A DNA stretch of 7,106 bases from an uncultured Roseburia sp. (GTDB lineage Bacteria; Bacillota; Clostridia; Lachnospirales; Lachnospiraceae): contig CAMSEJ010000135.1 of the NCBI GenBank assembly GCA_947057405.1, positions 1 through 7,106 of the forward strand. Reading direction: 5' to 3'. Shown here in pieces: positions 6,666 to 7,106 of this stretch; within the stretch, counting starts at the first letter, position 1; every line of letters starts with the position of its first letter. The notes below the pieces were generated by a model, which saw only the letters and a list, made by a program, of their open reading frames with translations, did not search any database and was not told the origin of the DNA. The translations under genes were made by a program, and so were the position numbers.

Positions 6666-7106
6666 CTATGAAAGGCTGTTCTGCAGGCGCTTTAAAAACG
6701 CCGTGCAGCCTTTTAAAACATCGGCGTAAGTTTCATCAAAATTACCGGTATACCAGGGATCTGCAATATCCCGGTCCAAACCTGCAAAGGATAAAAGCTT
6801 ATAAATTTTCCGGTCTTTATCTCCGCCGGCAATTCTTGTCATATTGCGGACATTGGCCGAATCCATGCCGATAAGATAGTCATATTCGGCGTAGTCTGCC
6901 TTTGTCATCTGAACTGCACGATGAGGCACAACAGGCACGCCTGCCTGCTTTAATTTGTTTACTGTGCCGTAGTGGGGCGGGTTGCCGATTTCATCGCGGC
7001 TGGTGGCGGCGGATGAAATGGAAATTTGGGCGGATAGGTTTTGCTGGTTTACCAGATGCGTCATAACGCTTTCACACATGGTGCTGCGGCAGATATTGCC
7101 GTGGCA
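6666..7106 (-). CDS. Low-molecular-weight protein-tyrosine phosphatase, partial (N-terminus beyond right edge)
   Basis: This cytoplasmic enzyme hydrolyses phosphotyrosine or similar small phosphomonoesters through a cysteinyl-phosphate intermediate. The frame enters from the right edge and ends with TAG at 6666-6668, giving 146 visible residues. The first visible codons read CHGNICRST, the CX5R phosphate-binding loop with nucleophile Cys at 7104-7106 and the binding Arg at 7086-7088. The general acid Asp is in ADPWYTGNFDETY, with its codon at 6759-6761. Family members are about 150-160 residues long, so only some 5-12 N-terminal residues are missing. An internal ATG at 7079 is not the start, because it would remove the catalytic loop. 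Position nine of the loop is Thr where Pro is usual (CRSP). The gene converges on the DUF5050-like gene. No strong terminator of its own is visible in 6588-6665. Bacterial relatives act on tyrosine kinases of polysaccharide export or on small metabolites, and nothing here shows which applies. Confidence 0.95.
   Translation of the reverse strand, partial: CHGNICRSTMCESVMTHLVNQQNLSAQISISSAATSRDEIGNPPHYGTVNKLKQAGVPVVPHRAVQMTKADYAEYDYLIGMDSANVRNMTRIAGGDKDRKIYKLLSFAGLDRDIADPWYTGNFDETYADVLKGCTAFLKRLQNSLS

Noticed and set aside
6666..7079. Phosphatase starting at the ATG at 7079
   Set aside because: This start would delete the catalytic Cys and Arg of the P-loop, which are encoded in frame at 7080-7106. 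The gene simply continues past the window edge.

Overview
The window looks like chromosomal DNA from a gut-type Firmicute, most likely a member of the Lachnospiraceae. The grounds are a base composition near half G+C, strong AGGAGG-type ribosome binding sites, sigma-A promoters with 17-nt spacers, a very large secreted modular glycosidase ending in Lys-rich fibronectin III modules, and a membrane-anchored DUF5050-like protein. No rRNA, tRNA, CRISPR array, insertion sequence or phage gene is visible. The assignment to a family is inference from gene style, not from a marker gene.

Layout. (1) Positions 1-598, minus strand: the 5' part (199 codons) of an unrecognised cytoplasmic protein that runs off the left edge. 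(2) Positions 599-793: a compact divergent control region with two back-to-back sigma-A promoters. An imperfect dyad is centred almost exactly between their -35 boxes. (3) Positions 794-5425, plus strand: a 1543-residue secreted family GH20 glycosidase with signal peptide, CBM32-like module, linker or Ig-like region, GH20b, GH20 catalytic barrel (D664-E665 pair), LamG-like module, second CBM32-like module, FIVAR-like helices and two fibronectin III modules. (4) Positions 5426-5500: a short gap without a terminator, holding a further sigma-A promoter with a palindrome over its -35 box. (5) Positions 5501-6505, plus strand: a 334-residue N-terminally anchored extracytoplasmic protein of DUF5050 type with seven recurring blade-like repeats. 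(6) Positions 6555-6587: a strong intrinsic terminator closing this plus-strand unit. (7) Positions 6588-6665: a convergent gap in which I see only weak hairpins. (8) Positions 6666-7106, minus strand: a low-molecular-weight protein-tyrosine phosphatase, complete at the C-terminus and cut by the right edge exactly at its catalytic cysteine.

The biological centre is the GH20 enzyme, probably acting outside the cell on host-type glycans (mucin O-glycans, glycolipid or milk-type chains). Its W-x-D motif suggests the DspB/LnbB branch and leaves lacto-N-biosidase activity as a live alternative to simple beta-N-acetylhexosaminidase. The downstream propeller-like protein may be partly co-transcribed with it, because no terminator separates them. 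A functional link is otherwise unproven. The divergent hypothetical gene may share control with the glycosidase through the dyad. The phosphatase appears to be an unrelated convergent neighbour.
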